Below, in pieces: positions 27,247 through 36,050 of a DNA stretch of 64,000 bases. The notes under the pieces were generated by a model. That model did no database searches and had not been told where the DNA came from. It saw nothing but the letters and a program-made list of their open reading frames with translations. Both the position numbers and the translations under genes were made by a program. The DNA is from JACPRL01 sp035573715 (GTDB lineage: Bacteria > Acidobacteriota > Terriglobia > Acidiferrales > 2-02-FULL-67-57), in NCBI GenBank assembly GCA_035573715.1, contig DATLZZ010000015.1, positions 1 to 64,000 of the forward strand, written 5' to 3'. Within the stretch, counting starts at the first letter, position 1. Each line of letters begins with the position of its first letter.

Positions 27247-27834
27247 ATGAACCCCGACTCGCCGCTGGTTCTCGACCTCGGCTGCGGAACGCGCAAGACT
27301 CCCGGCGCGGTGGGCGTCGACCGCGTCGCCGCGCCCGGCGTGGACGTGGTGTGCAACTTCGACGTCGGACTGCCGTTCGCCGACAGCAGTGTCGACGAGA
27401 TCATCACCTCGCATGTGGTCGAGCACGTCGCGGACCTCTCGAAGACCATGGAAGACATCTGGCGCATCTGCCGCCCCGGTGCGCGGGTGCGCATCTGGAC
27501 GCCGCACTTTTCTTCCGGTATGGCCAGTTGGTCCGACCCCACGCACCGGCGCACCTTCACCAGCCGAACTTTCGAATACTTCCTACCGGAGAGCAACACG
27601 CACTATCTGCGGGCGCGATTTCGGATTGAGGCGCAGCGGCTGCACTACCACCTCGGCGGGGTGCGGCGCCGCAGCCCGAGCCTGTGGCACGGGTTGGAAT
27701 ACCGCTTCGGCCGCTGGCTGGAGGGCTGGGCGAACCGCAACCGCATCAACATGCAACGCGCCGAGCGGTTTGTGTCGCGCCTGATTCCGTTTGAAGAGCT
27801 CTACGTCGAATTGCGCGCCGAGAAGAACCCATGA
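27247..27834 (+). CDS. SAM-dependent methyltransferase
   Basis: 195 residues. The motif LVLDLGCGTRKTPGAVGVDR starts the protein, with DEIITSHVVEHVADL further in. Met_11-type glycan methyltransferases have this short Rossmann form. It overlaps the next glycosyltransferase by 4 bases (ATGA). It is probably a sugar O-methyltransferase in repeat-unit synthesis. Confidence 0.82.
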   Translation: MNPDSPLVLDLGCGTRKTPGAVGVDRVAAPGVDVVCNFDVGLPFADSSVDEIITSHVVEHVADLSKTMEDIWRICRPGARVRIWTPHFSSGMASWSDPTHRRTFTSRTFEYFLPESNTHYLRARFRIEAQRLHYHLGGVRRRSPSLWHGLEYRFGRWLEGWANRNRINMQRAERFVSRLIPFEELYVELRAEKNP

Positions 27835-28784
27835 CGCGCTCGCCGCGGGTGGCCGTCATTGTGCTGAATTGGAACAACTGGCCGGTGACGGTCGAGTGCC
27901 TGGAGTCGTTGCGGCGGCTCACCTACCCCAACTGCAAGGTACTCGTGGTCGACAACGGCTCCACCGATGACTCGGAAAAAGTGTTGCGCGAGAGGTTTAC
28001 GGAGATTGAACTGATCCAAACCAGGGCCAACCTGGGCTATGCCGGTGGCAACAACGCCGGGCTGCGCCGTGCGCTGGAGCTGGGCGCCGATTACCTTTGC
28101 CTGTTGAACAACGACGTGGTGGTGGAACCGGACTTCCTGGAGCCACTGGTCGCCGCCATGGAAGCCGACCCGCAGCTCGGCATCGCCGGCGGCCTGCAGT
28201 GCTCCTACGAAGACCGGAGAAGGATTGAAAACAGCGGGGTGTACTTCAACTTCTACACCGGCCGCGTCCGCAACGCCAATGGCGGCGAGATGGATGAAGG
28301 CCAGTGCCGCCAAGCCAAGGCGGTGGACTACATCTGCGGGGCGTGCCTGCTGGCGCGCGCGCAAGTGGCGCGGGCCATCGGGTTGTTGGATGAGCGCTTC
28401 TTTATCGTCGCCGAGGACGCCGACTGGTGCCTGCGCGCGCAGCGGGCGGGCTGGAGCGTCAGCTACATCCCCGGCTCCAGGGTCTACCATCGCATTGCCG
28501 CCACCCGTGTCTCCCAGCCGCGAATGACCTGGTATTACACGCTGCGCAATCTTATTTGGTTGGTGCGTCGCCACGCATCCTGGCCTCAGTTTCTTGTCTT
28601 CCTCATCTTGTATTTCAGTTATTCTTTCCCCAAACTACTCCTGGGGCGACTGGTGAAAGGGCAGAGTCATCTGCTGCGAGACGCGCTGCGCGGAGTTCGC
28701 GACGGTTTCTTCCTGCGGCTGGAACCGAGCGCGGCGGAACCCGCCTGCCGAGCGCCGGCGGCGTCGCCCCCGGCGGGGAAGTAG
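27831..28784 (+). CDS. GT2-family glycosyltransferase
   Basis: 317 residues of GT-A fold: VAVIVLNWNNWPVTVECLESL, the metal/nucleotide site LCLLNNDVVVEPDF, and FFIVAEDADWCLRAQRAG, the ED motif of rhamnosyl- or galactosyltransferases. A hydrophobic stretch near the C-terminus (FLVFLILYFSYSFPKLLLG) may tether it to the membrane. It is coupled to the methyltransferase upstream. Confidence 0.87.
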   Translation: MTRSPRVAVIVLNWNNWPVTVECLESLRRLTYPNCKVLVVDNGSTDDSEKVLRERFTEIELIQTRANLGYAGGNNAGLRRALELGADYLCLLNNDVVVEPDFLEPLVAAMEADPQLGIAGGLQCSYEDRRRIENSGVYFNFYTGRVRNANGGEMDEGQCRQAKAVDYICGACLLARAQVARAIGLLDERFFIVAEDADWCLRAQRAGWSVSYIPGSRVYHRIAATRVSQPRMTWYYTLRNLIWLVRRHASWPQFLVFLILYFSYSFPKLLLGRLVKGQSHLLRDALRGVRDGFFLRLEPSAAEPACRAPAASPPAGK

Positions 28785-28787
28785 ACG

Positions 28788-30404
28788 ATGCTGAGCTCTC
28801 CCCGTACAGTCCTACTGGGCGTGCCCCCGGCGCGGCGACGCCGCTCGCTGCTCGCCACGGCACTCCGGCAGCCGTTTCTCCTGGCCAGCCTCCTGTTTTT
28901 CAGCGTGGCCGGTGTGGCCGCGATTGGGGTGCTTCTGGAAGCCTCCATACCCCTGTTGTGTTACACGGCGGTGACAATCTTCCTCGTCTTGCTCCTGGGC
29001 GTGTACGTAATCCGGAAGGGGGCACGAGGGGAACTCGACTTTTTCGAGCTGCCCGTGGCGTGGGGAGCCATCGTCATCGTCACTTTTGGCCTCGGTGGAC
29101 TTCAACTGTTCCTGCATCCCGAATTCATGCACCCGGTCTTCCTTTTCGAACCGCACTGGTTGCCTCTGGCGCTGGCGAGCACCGCCGTGGGGCTGGCGGC
29201 GCTGTTCTTTGGCTATTCGAACGACATCGGAGTGTTCTTCAACCGGTTCATCCCCCATATCGTTCAACGGAGCCGAGGCGCCTCGCCGAGCATTCGTCCT
29301 CTTGCCGTCGCGATCTTGTGCGGGTTGGGCTGGGCCGCTCGACTCTACCTTATTGAAAAGGGCTGGATAGGAATTTTCAAATCCCTGGCGGCCAAGGAGC
29401 TCTCCGGCCTTGGGGCCGGGATTATCCAGCCGGTGCGCATGGTGGAGTATTTTTGCTTCCTCAGCCTGGTTTTGTTCCTTCTGGATCACTTCAGCCATCC
29501 CCGAGACCTCCCGCGGCGGCTGCTCGCCTACGGGGCCTTGGGAGCCGAGCTCGGCTGGGGCATCCTTTCCGGGCTAAAGTCGGTAGCCGTGCTTCCCATC
29601 GTCGCCTACCTCGTGGTCTACTACTACAAACGAGGCAAGTTCCCGTACAAAGCGGCGCTGACTAGTGTGCTGTTTGTGGTGTTCTTGTACCCGGTAGTCG
29701 CCCAGTACCGGGCCTTTGCGACTCGGGAAGTCTCGATCAGCGGGCAGGACCCGGTTTCTGTTCTGCTATCCCTTCCCAGGTTCTTCAGCGAGGGCTACCA
29801 CGAAACCATCTTCGAGCCAAACCCTTATACGCAAGGCTCCCTGCGCGCCGCAGGTTATCACACGACGCTGGTGCAGGATTATGCGCTGATACTCCGGTAC
29901 CTGGATGCCGGGGGTTCATACTCCTATGGAAGGGATTTTATCTTGCTGCCGGCGATCATTCTTATACCGCGAGCGATTTGGCCGGACAAGCCCGTGCAGG
30001 ACAAAGCGGTTTGGGTGGCCGTGCGGTTGTGGGGCCAGAACCCCGACTATGTCGACCCCATGCCTCCGACTTACTTCGGCAGCCTGCACCTGGAGCTGGG
30101 CCTGCCCGCCGTGGTCCTGGGGATGTTCGGCACCGGAGTGTTCTTCCGCTTCCTCTACGAGCGCTACGGTCGCCCGCGCACCGATTACTCGCTCTTCGTC
30201 TACGTGCTGCTCCTGCAGAAACTCACCTACATCGAGGGGGACTACGTGTACATGCTGGGAGACGCCCTCAAGACGTGGGCAGTAATCCTCCTTGTGAGTA
30301 TCATCGTGTTCCGGTTCCGCAGGCACCCTGCGGCCGCTCTCAGCGTGGGCGGCACTACGGCTCCGGGCCAGCGGCCGACCCTGGCGGGGTCGCAACCGGC
30401 ATAA
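28788..30404 (+). CDS. Polytopic O-antigen polymerase/ligase-like protein
   Basis: 538 residues with about 12 membrane helices and a large loop (about residues 300-410) containing GQDPVSVLLSLPRFFSEGYHET, SYSYGRDFILLP and IWPDKPVQDKAVWVA. This matches oligosaccharide-repeat-unit polymerases of the Wzy type, which act in the periplasm. The flippase, glycosyltransferases and Wza-like protein around it support the role. Sequence divergence in this class is high, so the call is by topology and context. Confidence 0.72.
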   Translation: MLSSPRTVLLGVPPARRRRSLLATALRQPFLLASLLFFSVAGVAAIGVLLEASIPLLCYTAVTIFLVLLLGVYVIRKGARGELDFFELPVAWGAIVIVTFGLGGLQLFLHPEFMHPVFLFEPHWLPLALASTAVGLAALFFGYSNDIGVFFNRFIPHIVQRSRGASPSIRPLAVAILCGLGWAARLYLIEKGWIGIFKSLAAKELSGLGAGIIQPVRMVEYFCFLSLVLFLLDHFSHPRDLPRRLLAYGALGAELGWGILSGLKSVAVLPIVAYLVVYYYKRGKFPYKAALTSVLFVVFLYPVVAQYRAFATREVSISGQDPVSVLLSLPRFFSEGYHETIFEPNPYTQGSLRAAGYHTTLVQDYALILRYLDAGGSYSYGRDFILLPAIILIPRAIWPDKPVQDKAVWVAVRLWGQNPDYVDPMPPTYFGSLHLELGLPAVVLGMFGTGVFFRFLYERYGRPRTDYSLFVYVLLLQKLTYIEGDYVYMLGDALKTWAVILLVSIIVFRFRRHPAAALSVGGTTAPGQRPTLAGSQPA

Positions 30405-30413
30405 AGGAATCCG

Positions 30414-31157
30414 TTGGCCGCGCCCGAACGCCCCGGAGCCAAGATACCCGCGCGAGTGGCGGCGCTGCTGGAACGCTTCTACCCCGACTATCGCGATGAA
30501 AACTGGCATTTCCGCCGGCTCGTCGCGCAACATGTTTCGCCGGGAGCGCGCGTGCTCGAGGCCGGCTGCGGGCGCGACACTGACTTGTCCGGCTACTTGC
30601 GCGAGGCCGGCTGCCGCGTGGTTGGAATTGATCTCAGCCCGGCGCTCTCTGAAAACTCCGCCCTCCACTATCCTGTGCGCGGCGACTTGGAGGCGCTGCC
30701 CTTCGCCAATGAGAGCGTGGACCTGGTCACCTGCCGCTACGTGGTCGAGCACCTGAAAGATCCCGTGAGAGCCTTCGGCGAGTTGGCCCGGGTGCTGCGC
30801 CGCGGCGGAAAAGTAGTCCTGCTGACGCCCAATCGGTGGCACTACGTCACGCTGATTGCGCGCCTGACGCCGCACGCTTTTCATCGCTGGGTGAATGTGC
30901 ACCGCGGCGTGCCGGCCGAGGATGTGTTTCCCACCCGCTATCAGGCGAACTCCAGGCGCCAACTCCTGCATCTGGCGCACCGCTGCGGGCTGCGCGCGGT
31001 GGAGATTCAACTGCTCGAGCTGCGCCCCAACTATTTGTTGTTCTCGACGCCCACGCTCCTTCTCGGCGTGCTTTACGAGCGCCTGGTGAATCGAATCTCC
31101 TGGCTGAGCCCGCTGCGGGTGAATATTCTGGCCGTCCTGGAGAAGCCCTCCGCATGA
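30414..31157 (+). CDS. Class I SAM-dependent methyltransferase
   Basis: 247 residues: GARVLEAGCGRDTDLSGYL (motif I), VVGIDLSPAL (motif II), VDLVTCRYVVEHLKDP (post-I) and VLRRGGKVVLLTPN (motif III). The TTG start has AAAGGA 6 bases upstream. It overlaps the next glycosyltransferase by 4 bases. It likely methylates a glycan intermediate. Confidence 0.85.
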   Translation: MAAPERPGAKIPARVAALLERFYPDYRDENWHFRRLVAQHVSPGARVLEAGCGRDTDLSGYLREAGCRVVGIDLSPALSENSALHYPVRGDLEALPFANESVDLVTCRYVVEHLKDPVRAFGELARVLRRGGKVVLLTPNRWHYVTLIARLTPHAFHRWVNVHRGVPAEDVFPTRYQANSRRQLLHLAHRCGLRAVEIQLLELRPNYLLFSTPTLLLGVLYERLVNRISWLSPLRVNILAVLEKPSA

Positions 31158-32245
31158 AGCTGCTTGTCGCCCTGCCGGCGGTTTTTTGCGTGGATTGGGG
31201 CATCGCCATGTTCAACCGGGCGCTGCTGCTGGCGCTGCAGGATGTGGCCGAAGCCTCGGTGCTGTCGTTGAACGATGCGACCCCGCAATGCGACCCGCGC
31301 TACGCGGCGCCGCCGGCGATTCGCTTCCGCGGGTTCGAGCGCCGCAAGACGAGCTTTTCGCTGGCTTTTCTGCGCCAAGCGCTGGCGCGGCCGGACCTGG
31401 TGATTCTGGGCCACGTCAACCTGCTGCCGCTGGCCACGCCGTTGTGGGCGCGCTCGATACCCTACTGGTTGATTGCCCACGGCGACGAAGCCTGGGTGCG
31501 CCTGCCGGCGCTCTCGCGCCGGGCGCTGGCCCGCGCTCAGACCGTCCTGACGGTCAGCGACTTCACCCGCCAGCGCCTGGCAGCGGTAAACGGAGTGCGC
31601 GGGAATCACTGGCAGATTTTTCCCAATACCCTCGACCCGTTTTTCGAGCCGGTGGGCGGCGAGCCGGCACACGGACTGACGTTACTGAGCGTGAGTCGCC
31701 TGGAAGCCGCCGAGCGCGCCAACAAAGGCATCCTCCATGTGCTGGAAGCTCTGCCGGAGCTGCGGCGAAGGTTCCCCAAACTGCGCTACGTCGTCGTCGG
31801 CGACGGCGATGACCGCGCCTGGCTCGAGCAGCGGACGCGGGAGCTGGGCGTGGCCGAGAGCGTCGTCTTCACCGGCTTTCTCTCGCGTGAAGACTTGAGC
31901 CGTCAGTACGCCGCCTGCGATGTCTTTGTGTTGCCCAGCGACCAGGAGGGCTTCGGCATCGTCTATCTGGAAGCGATGGCGCATCACAAGCCGGTGGTGG
32001 CCTCGCGGGCCGGCGGCGCCCCGGAAGTGGTGACCGACGGCGAAACCGGACTCCTTATCGAACACGGCAACCAGGCGGCGCTGGTGACGGCCTTGTCAAC
32101 CCTGCTGGCCAGCCCGGAGCGGCGGCAGCAGCTCGGCGCTGCCGGCTTCGCGCGCTTGCAGCAGCACTATACCTTCGAGCACTTCCGCGCGCGCCTGCAT
32201 GGCTTGCTGGCGCAATTCTCTTCCTCGAGCGACACCAAACGATGA
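31154..32245 (+). CDS. GT4-family glycosyltransferase
   Basis: 363 residues, GT-B fold: MKLLVALPAVFCVDWGIAMF at the N-terminus, LTLLSVSRLEAAERANKGIL opening the C-terminal domain, and EGFGIVYLEAMAHHKPVVAS with the E-x7-E donor motif. ATGA overlaps occur at both ends, with the methyltransferase before and another GT4 after, so the three form one translationally coupled set. Confidence 0.88.
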   Translation: MKLLVALPAVFCVDWGIAMFNRALLLALQDVAEASVLSLNDATPQCDPRYAAPPAIRFRGFERRKTSFSLAFLRQALARPDLVILGHVNLLPLATPLWARSIPYWLIAHGDEAWVRLPALSRRALARAQTVLTVSDFTRQRLAAVNGVRGNHWQIFPNTLDPFFEPVGGEPAHGLTLLSVSRLEAAERANKGILHVLEALPELRRRFPKLRYVVVGDGDDRAWLEQRTRELGVAESVVFTGFLSREDLSRQYAACDVFVLPSDQEGFGIVYLEAMAHHKPVVASRAGGAPEVVTDGETGLLIEHGNQAALVTALSTLLASPERRQQLGAAGFARLQQHYTFEHFRARLHGLLAQFSSSSDTKR

Positions 32246-33387
32246 CGATAGTAGTCAATGCGGTGTCATCGAAAGTGGGCGGCGCCGCCACCTACGTGCG
32301 CGAGCTGGCGCGCGAGTTGGCTGCACGCGGCGTGCGCGACCGGTTCATTTTTTTCGTCCCGCCCGAGCACGCCGAGCTCAAGCAGTCGTTGCCGCCGAAC
32401 TTGGAGTGGCACGTTACCCCCATCGGCCACGCCGGCGACCTGCGACGATTCTGGTGGGACCAGGTGACGCTGCGCGACATCCTGCGGCGCGAAAAGGCCG
32501 ACGCGCTCTTCTCGGTCGCCAACTTCGGGCTGCTGCGCAGCCCGGTGCCACAACTGCTGCAAATCCAGAACGCGCTCTACACCTCGCTGCTCTACCGCGA
32601 GCGGCTTCTGGCGCGGCGGCGGTTGAGCTTCCGGCTCGTGTTTGGGCTGCGGCGCTGGCTGCAGCGGCTCTCGGTGGAGCGGGCCACGGCGGTGATGGCG
32701 CCGTCGCGGGCGCAACTAAACGAGTTGATGACCGGCGGCTTCAAGCCGCGCGGCCGGGCGCACGTGAATCCCTTCGGCGCGCGCGTGGGGTCGAGCGCCG
32801 AGGGCCGGCGCGATGTGCACCGCCCCTTTCGGCTGCTCTATCCCGCCTTCTACTACGAGCACAAAAACCTGGGGACGCTGCTGGAAGCGATGAAGCGGCT
32901 GCGCCAGCAGCATGGGCTGGAAGTGGAGCTTGTCACGACCGCCAATCCCAACTCGCCGCTGGCGCGCGGCACGGCTACGGCGGCGGCCGACTGCGCGCTG
33001 GCGCGCGACCCGCTGCTGGCGGCCTGCGTCCGCTTCCTCCAGAGCCGATCGGGGGAAGAGATGGCCGAGCTTTACTCGGCCTGCGACCTCTTCGTCTGGC
33101 CGACGCTGGTCGAATCCTTCGGCCTGCCGCTCGTCGAAGCCATGGCCTGCGGCTTGCCGGTGGTGGCCTCCGACATTCCGGTCAACCGCGAGCTGGCAGG
33201 CGAAGCGGCGCTTTACTTCTCGCCGCTCGACGCCGATGAGTTGGCGGCGCAGGTGTCGCGACTGATGCGCGACGCGGCCCTGCGCGCCTCGATGAGCCGA
33301 GCGGCGCGCGAGCAGGCCCGCGGCTACACCTGGTCGGCGCACGTCGACCGTTTGCTGAAGATTCTGGAAGAGATTCGAAGCTCCTAG
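32242..33387 (+). CDS. GT4-family glycosyltransferase
   Basis: 381 residues, GT-B fold: MTIVVNAVSSKVGGAATYVR with the Gly-rich acceptor loop and ESFGLPLVEAMACGLPVVAS as the donor motif. It resembles mannosyltransferases of the MtfB class. Its TAG stop and the TAG stop of the convergent ABC permease share the palindrome CTAG (33384-33387), so the genes overlap by four bases with no room for a terminator. Confidence 0.87.
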   Translation: MTIVVNAVSSKVGGAATYVRELARELAARGVRDRFIFFVPPEHAELKQSLPPNLEWHVTPIGHAGDLRRFWWDQVTLRDILRREKADALFSVANFGLLRSPVPQLLQIQNALYTSLLYRERLLARRRLSFRLVFGLRRWLQRLSVERATAVMAPSRAQLNELMTGGFKPRGRAHVNPFGARVGSSAEGRRDVHRPFRLLYPAFYYEHKNLGTLLEAMKRLRQQHGLEVELVTTANPNSPLARGTATAAADCALARDPLLAACVRFLQSRSGEEMAELYSACDLFVWPTLVESFGLPLVEAMACGLPVVASDIPVNRELAGEAALYFSPLDADELAAQVSRLMRDAALRASMSRAAREQARGYTWSAHVDRLLKILEEIRSS

Positions 33388-34214
33388 TATTGCGCCAGCG
33401 TGCCGGTAAGCTTGGCGCGGTGTACCGACCAGCGAAAGAGCATCAGCGCCAGCGGCAAGCCGACGCCGGCGAAAAGCAGCAGCACGAGCGTCTCCCGCCA
33501 CAACTCCGCCAATCCCTCTCCCGCCAGCAGCGCACGGCGCAAACCCTCCAGCGCATAGGTGATGGGCAGCAGATGACCGAGCGTCGCCAGCGCCGACGGC
33601 AGCGCGCTCACCGGATAAAAAACGCCGCCCACCACGCCGGAGGCCCCGAGGAAAATCCAACTGAACGGGTCGCCCTTCTTGAAGAGCACGATGAAACAGG
33701 CGGAGATGAGCCCGAAGCCCGAAAACGCGGCGACGGATAGAAACAACAGGATGAGCGTCGCGCCCCAGTTCGCCTGGGCCAGCGGCATACCGAAGAGCAC
33801 TACGCCGACCAGCAGGTAGGCAAAGAAGCGCACCGCGGTGGAGAGCAACGCGTAGAGCGAGGAGCCCAGCATAATCATTTCCAGCCGCGTCTGGGTGACG
33901 AGCTGCGTTTCCAGCGTGCCGGTGATCTGCCCTTCAAACAGTGTCTGCGAGAAGCCGCCGTGGGCGGTGACCAGAAAGTCGTAGAAGGCGATGCCAAGAA
34001 TCACAAAAGCGAAGTAGTCGCGCGCAAAGGAGGTCACCGCCTGCAGGCCCTGCTGGCGGAGAAACTGCGCGAGGTAGTAGGCGATGGCGGCGGTAAGGAT
34101 GACTTGAATGAACTGAATCACCATGGAGAGGCGGTAGCTGGCGTCAGTGAGGAAGTCGCGGCGAATGAACGCGAGGGCGACCCGCGCGGCGCTCAGCAGG
34201 AAGTTCTCGCTCAT
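33384..34214 (-). CDS. ABC-2 type permease
   Basis: 276 residues with six membrane helices. The N-terminal part reads ARVALAFIRRDFLTDASYRL, and the C-terminal part GGVFYPVSALPSALATLGHLLP has the family signature found in DrrB/NodJ-type exporters. The ATG at 34212-34214 overlaps the ATPase stop by 4 bases. With the ATPase it forms a two-gene exporter next to both the glycan cluster and the lasso-type cluster; the substrate could be a glycan, lipid or the peptide. Confidence 0.83.
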   Translation of the reverse strand: MSENFLLSAARVALAFIRRDFLTDASYRLSMVIQFIQVILTAAIAYYLAQFLRQQGLQAVTSFARDYFAFVILGIAFYDFLVTAHGGFSQTLFEGQITGTLETQLVTQTRLEMIMLGSSLYALLSTAVRFFAYLLVGVVLFGMPLAQANWGATLILLFLSVAAFSGFGLISACFIVLFKKGDPFSWIFLGASGVVGGVFYPVSALPSALATLGHLLPITYALEGLRRALLAGEGLAELWRETLVLLLFAGVGLPLALMLFRWSVHRAKLTGTLAQY

Positions 34215-35020
34215 GGCAGGCTCGCGACCTCCGCGGGCACATCCTGAGTGAGGCGCTGGTAGGCTTCGCCGAGCGAAGCCGCGCCGGCTTCGCGACTGAT
34301 CCCCGCCGGCGTGCCCAGCGCCTGAAGGCGCCCGCGGTGAATCACCGCCAGACGGTCGCACACCTCTTCGGCCTCCGCCAGGTTGTGCGTGGCGACCAGA
34401 AGCGTGCAGCCGCGGCGCTGAGCCAGCTCCTGGCGGACGTAGCTGCGCCACCAGGCCGCGCCGGCGGGATCGAGGCTGCGTGTCGGCTCGTCAAAAACCA
34501 GCACCCGCGGCTCGTGCAAGAGCGCGCGGGCCAGCGCCAGCCGTTGCAGCATTCCGGTGGAGTAGTTGCGCACCGGCTCGTCGGCGGCTGCGGCCAGCCC
34601 GAGCTCCTCCAGCACGGCTTCAATCCGCGCCGCCAGCCGCACCGGGGGCAAGTTGTTGAGCGTACCGTAGAAGCGCAGGTTCTCGCGGGCGCTCAAGCGC
34701 AGGTAGAAGCTGCGCTCCTGTCCCGGGCAGTACCCCAGGTGACGGCGGACGGCGGCGGACCCGCGCACCACGTCGTGGCCGAAGAGCAGGGCACGGCCGC
34801 GGTTGGGCTCCAGCAAGGTACAGAGGATTTTCAGCAGCGTGGTTTTGCCGGCCCCGTTCGGCCCCAGCAGGCCGAACACTTCGCCGGTTTCGACCGAAAG
34901 GGTAACTGCGTCCAGCGCGCGCTTGGTCGGGCGCGCAAACGGCAGCCGCAGCGCATCCAGGCCGCGCCCGACGACGGGAAAATCCTTGCCGAGATTCTCG
35001 AGCGTTACGGCAGCGGCCAT
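34211..35020 (-). CDS. ABC transporter ATP-binding protein
   Basis: 269 residues with Walker A GPNGAGKTTL, signature NYSTGMLQRLALA, Walker B VLVFDEPTRSLDP and the switch His in VATHNLAEAEEV. The length and motifs are those of DrrA/NodI-like exporters. It is divergent from the methyltransferase that opens the lasso-type operon. The intervening 69 bases hold overlapping promoters for both. Confidence 0.85.
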   Translation of the reverse strand: MAAAVTLENLGKDFPVVGRGLDALRLPFARPTKRALDAVTLSVETGEVFGLLGPNGAGKTTLLKILCTLLEPNRGRALLFGHDVVRGSAAVRRHLGYCPGQERSFYLRLSARENLRFYGTLNNLPPVRLAARIEAVLEELGLAAAADEPVRNYSTGMLQRLALARALLHEPRVLVFDEPTRSLDPAGAAWWRSYVRQELAQRRGCTLLVATHNLAEAEEVCDRLAVIHRGRLQALGTPAGISREAGAASLGEAYQRLTQDVPAEVASLP

Positions 35021-35089
35021 GGCGGGCTAAATCTTACTCTGGCGGCAGGAATTGGCAAAGTCGCAGCGCGCTCGGCTATAGTATTTGTC
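35021..35089. promoter_or_regulatory. Overlapping divergent promoters (ABC exporter / lasso-type operon)
   Basis: For the plus strand TTGGCA (35052-35057) and TATAGT (35077-35082) with a 19-base spacer precede the ATG at 35090 by 7 bases. For the minus strand TTGCCA (from the same TTGGCAA) and TAAGAT with a 16-base spacer precede the ATG at 35020 by about 10 bases. The two -35 boxes overlap, so only one promoter can be used at a time. Both genes lack Shine-Dalgarno sequences. Confidence 0.45.
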
Positions 35090-36001
35090 ATGCGGGAAAA
35101 CGCGCCGTCGGTGGAGGGCTTGCTGAGACGAGCATGGTACGCGCTGTTCCGCCATCACCCCTACTACTACGCCGGCGCGCTGCAATGGGCGGCGATGCGC
35201 GGCGACGAAACCCAGCGGTTGCGGCGCGCCTTCGAGCTCTTCCGGCGGGAGCCACTGGCGCTGCGCACGCTCGCACTGCGTGTCTACATCGACAAGCTGT
35301 ATTACGACCGGCACTCGAACGCCGCCGCCGTCCCCGGGCCCAATCGCCTCCGCTGGACCGAGCCCCTGGGGACCGACTACCACGAAGAACTGCTGCGACA
35401 CTACCAGGCGCGCCCAGAGGAATTCGAGCGCGACCACGCGCCGATTCTGGCGCGGACGCGCGAGCTCTTGCGCGAAGCAGCTTTCGAGTATGTGGTGGAG
35501 GTCGGCTGCGGCAACGGCCTGCTGATGGAACGGCTGGCGGAGCACGGAGCGGCGGCTGGCACCACTTTTGTCGGTCTGGACATCAGCGCGGAGACCATCG
35601 AGCGCACCCGGCAACGCTGGCCCGGCTCCCGCGTGCAGTATCATTGTTGCGACACTTTGCAGGACTTCCTCGGCCGGGTCCGCCCGACTTCCACTCTCAT
35701 CCTGGCCAACGGCACCGTACAGCACTTCACCCAACGTGAGCTCTCCGGCTGCTTGCAGTGGCTGGTGGAAAATGTGGCGCGCGGCGCCGTGGTGGTGAAA
35801 GACTTCACCTATCCCGACGGCCGGCTCGAGTCCCAATCCCGTCCCGCCGGCGGCTTTTCCTTCTATCACAACTACGAGTACCTGCTGGCTGAAGCGGGAC
35901 TGCGGGACATCCGCACGCAGGTCTACGAAGCTCGTCCCACCTGGAAAGGCGTGGTGGTGTCGGCGCGGTGGGGTCGCGAAGCGCGCGGAGGAGCGGTTTG
36001 A
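35090..36001 (+). CDS. SAM-dependent methyltransferase next to the lasso-type genes
   Basis: 303 residues: a 100-residue helical N-terminal region with HHPYYYAGALQWAAMRG, then a Rossmann domain with VVEVGCGNGLLMERLAE (motif I), FVGLDISAETIERT (motif II) and LANGTVQHF. It ends 49 bases before the cyclase gene on the same strand and is probably in its operon. Methyltransferases tailor several lasso peptides at the C-terminus, but this one could equally act on a sugar. Substrate unresolved. Confidence 0.78.
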   Translation: MRENAPSVEGLLRRAWYALFRHHPYYYAGALQWAAMRGDETQRLRRAFELFRREPLALRTLALRVYIDKLYYDRHSNAAAVPGPNRLRWTEPLGTDYHEELLRHYQARPEEFERDHAPILARTRELLREAAFEYVVEVGCGNGLLMERLAEHGAAAGTTFVGLDISAETIERTRQRWPGSRVQYHCCDTLQDFLGRVRPTSTLILANGTVQHFTQRELSGCLQWLVENVARGAVVVKDFTYPDGRLESQSRPAGGFSFYHNYEYLLAEAGLRDIRTQVYEARPTWKGVVVSARWGREARGGAV

Positions 36002-36050
36002 CGCCCCCGGCCTTTTCTCTCCATCCCCTTGGTAGAGGAAACTCCTCCCC

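Noticed and set aside
34337..35089. Upstream extension of the methyltransferase frame at 35090
   Set aside because: It is antisense to the ABC ATPase gene and has no methyltransferase content.
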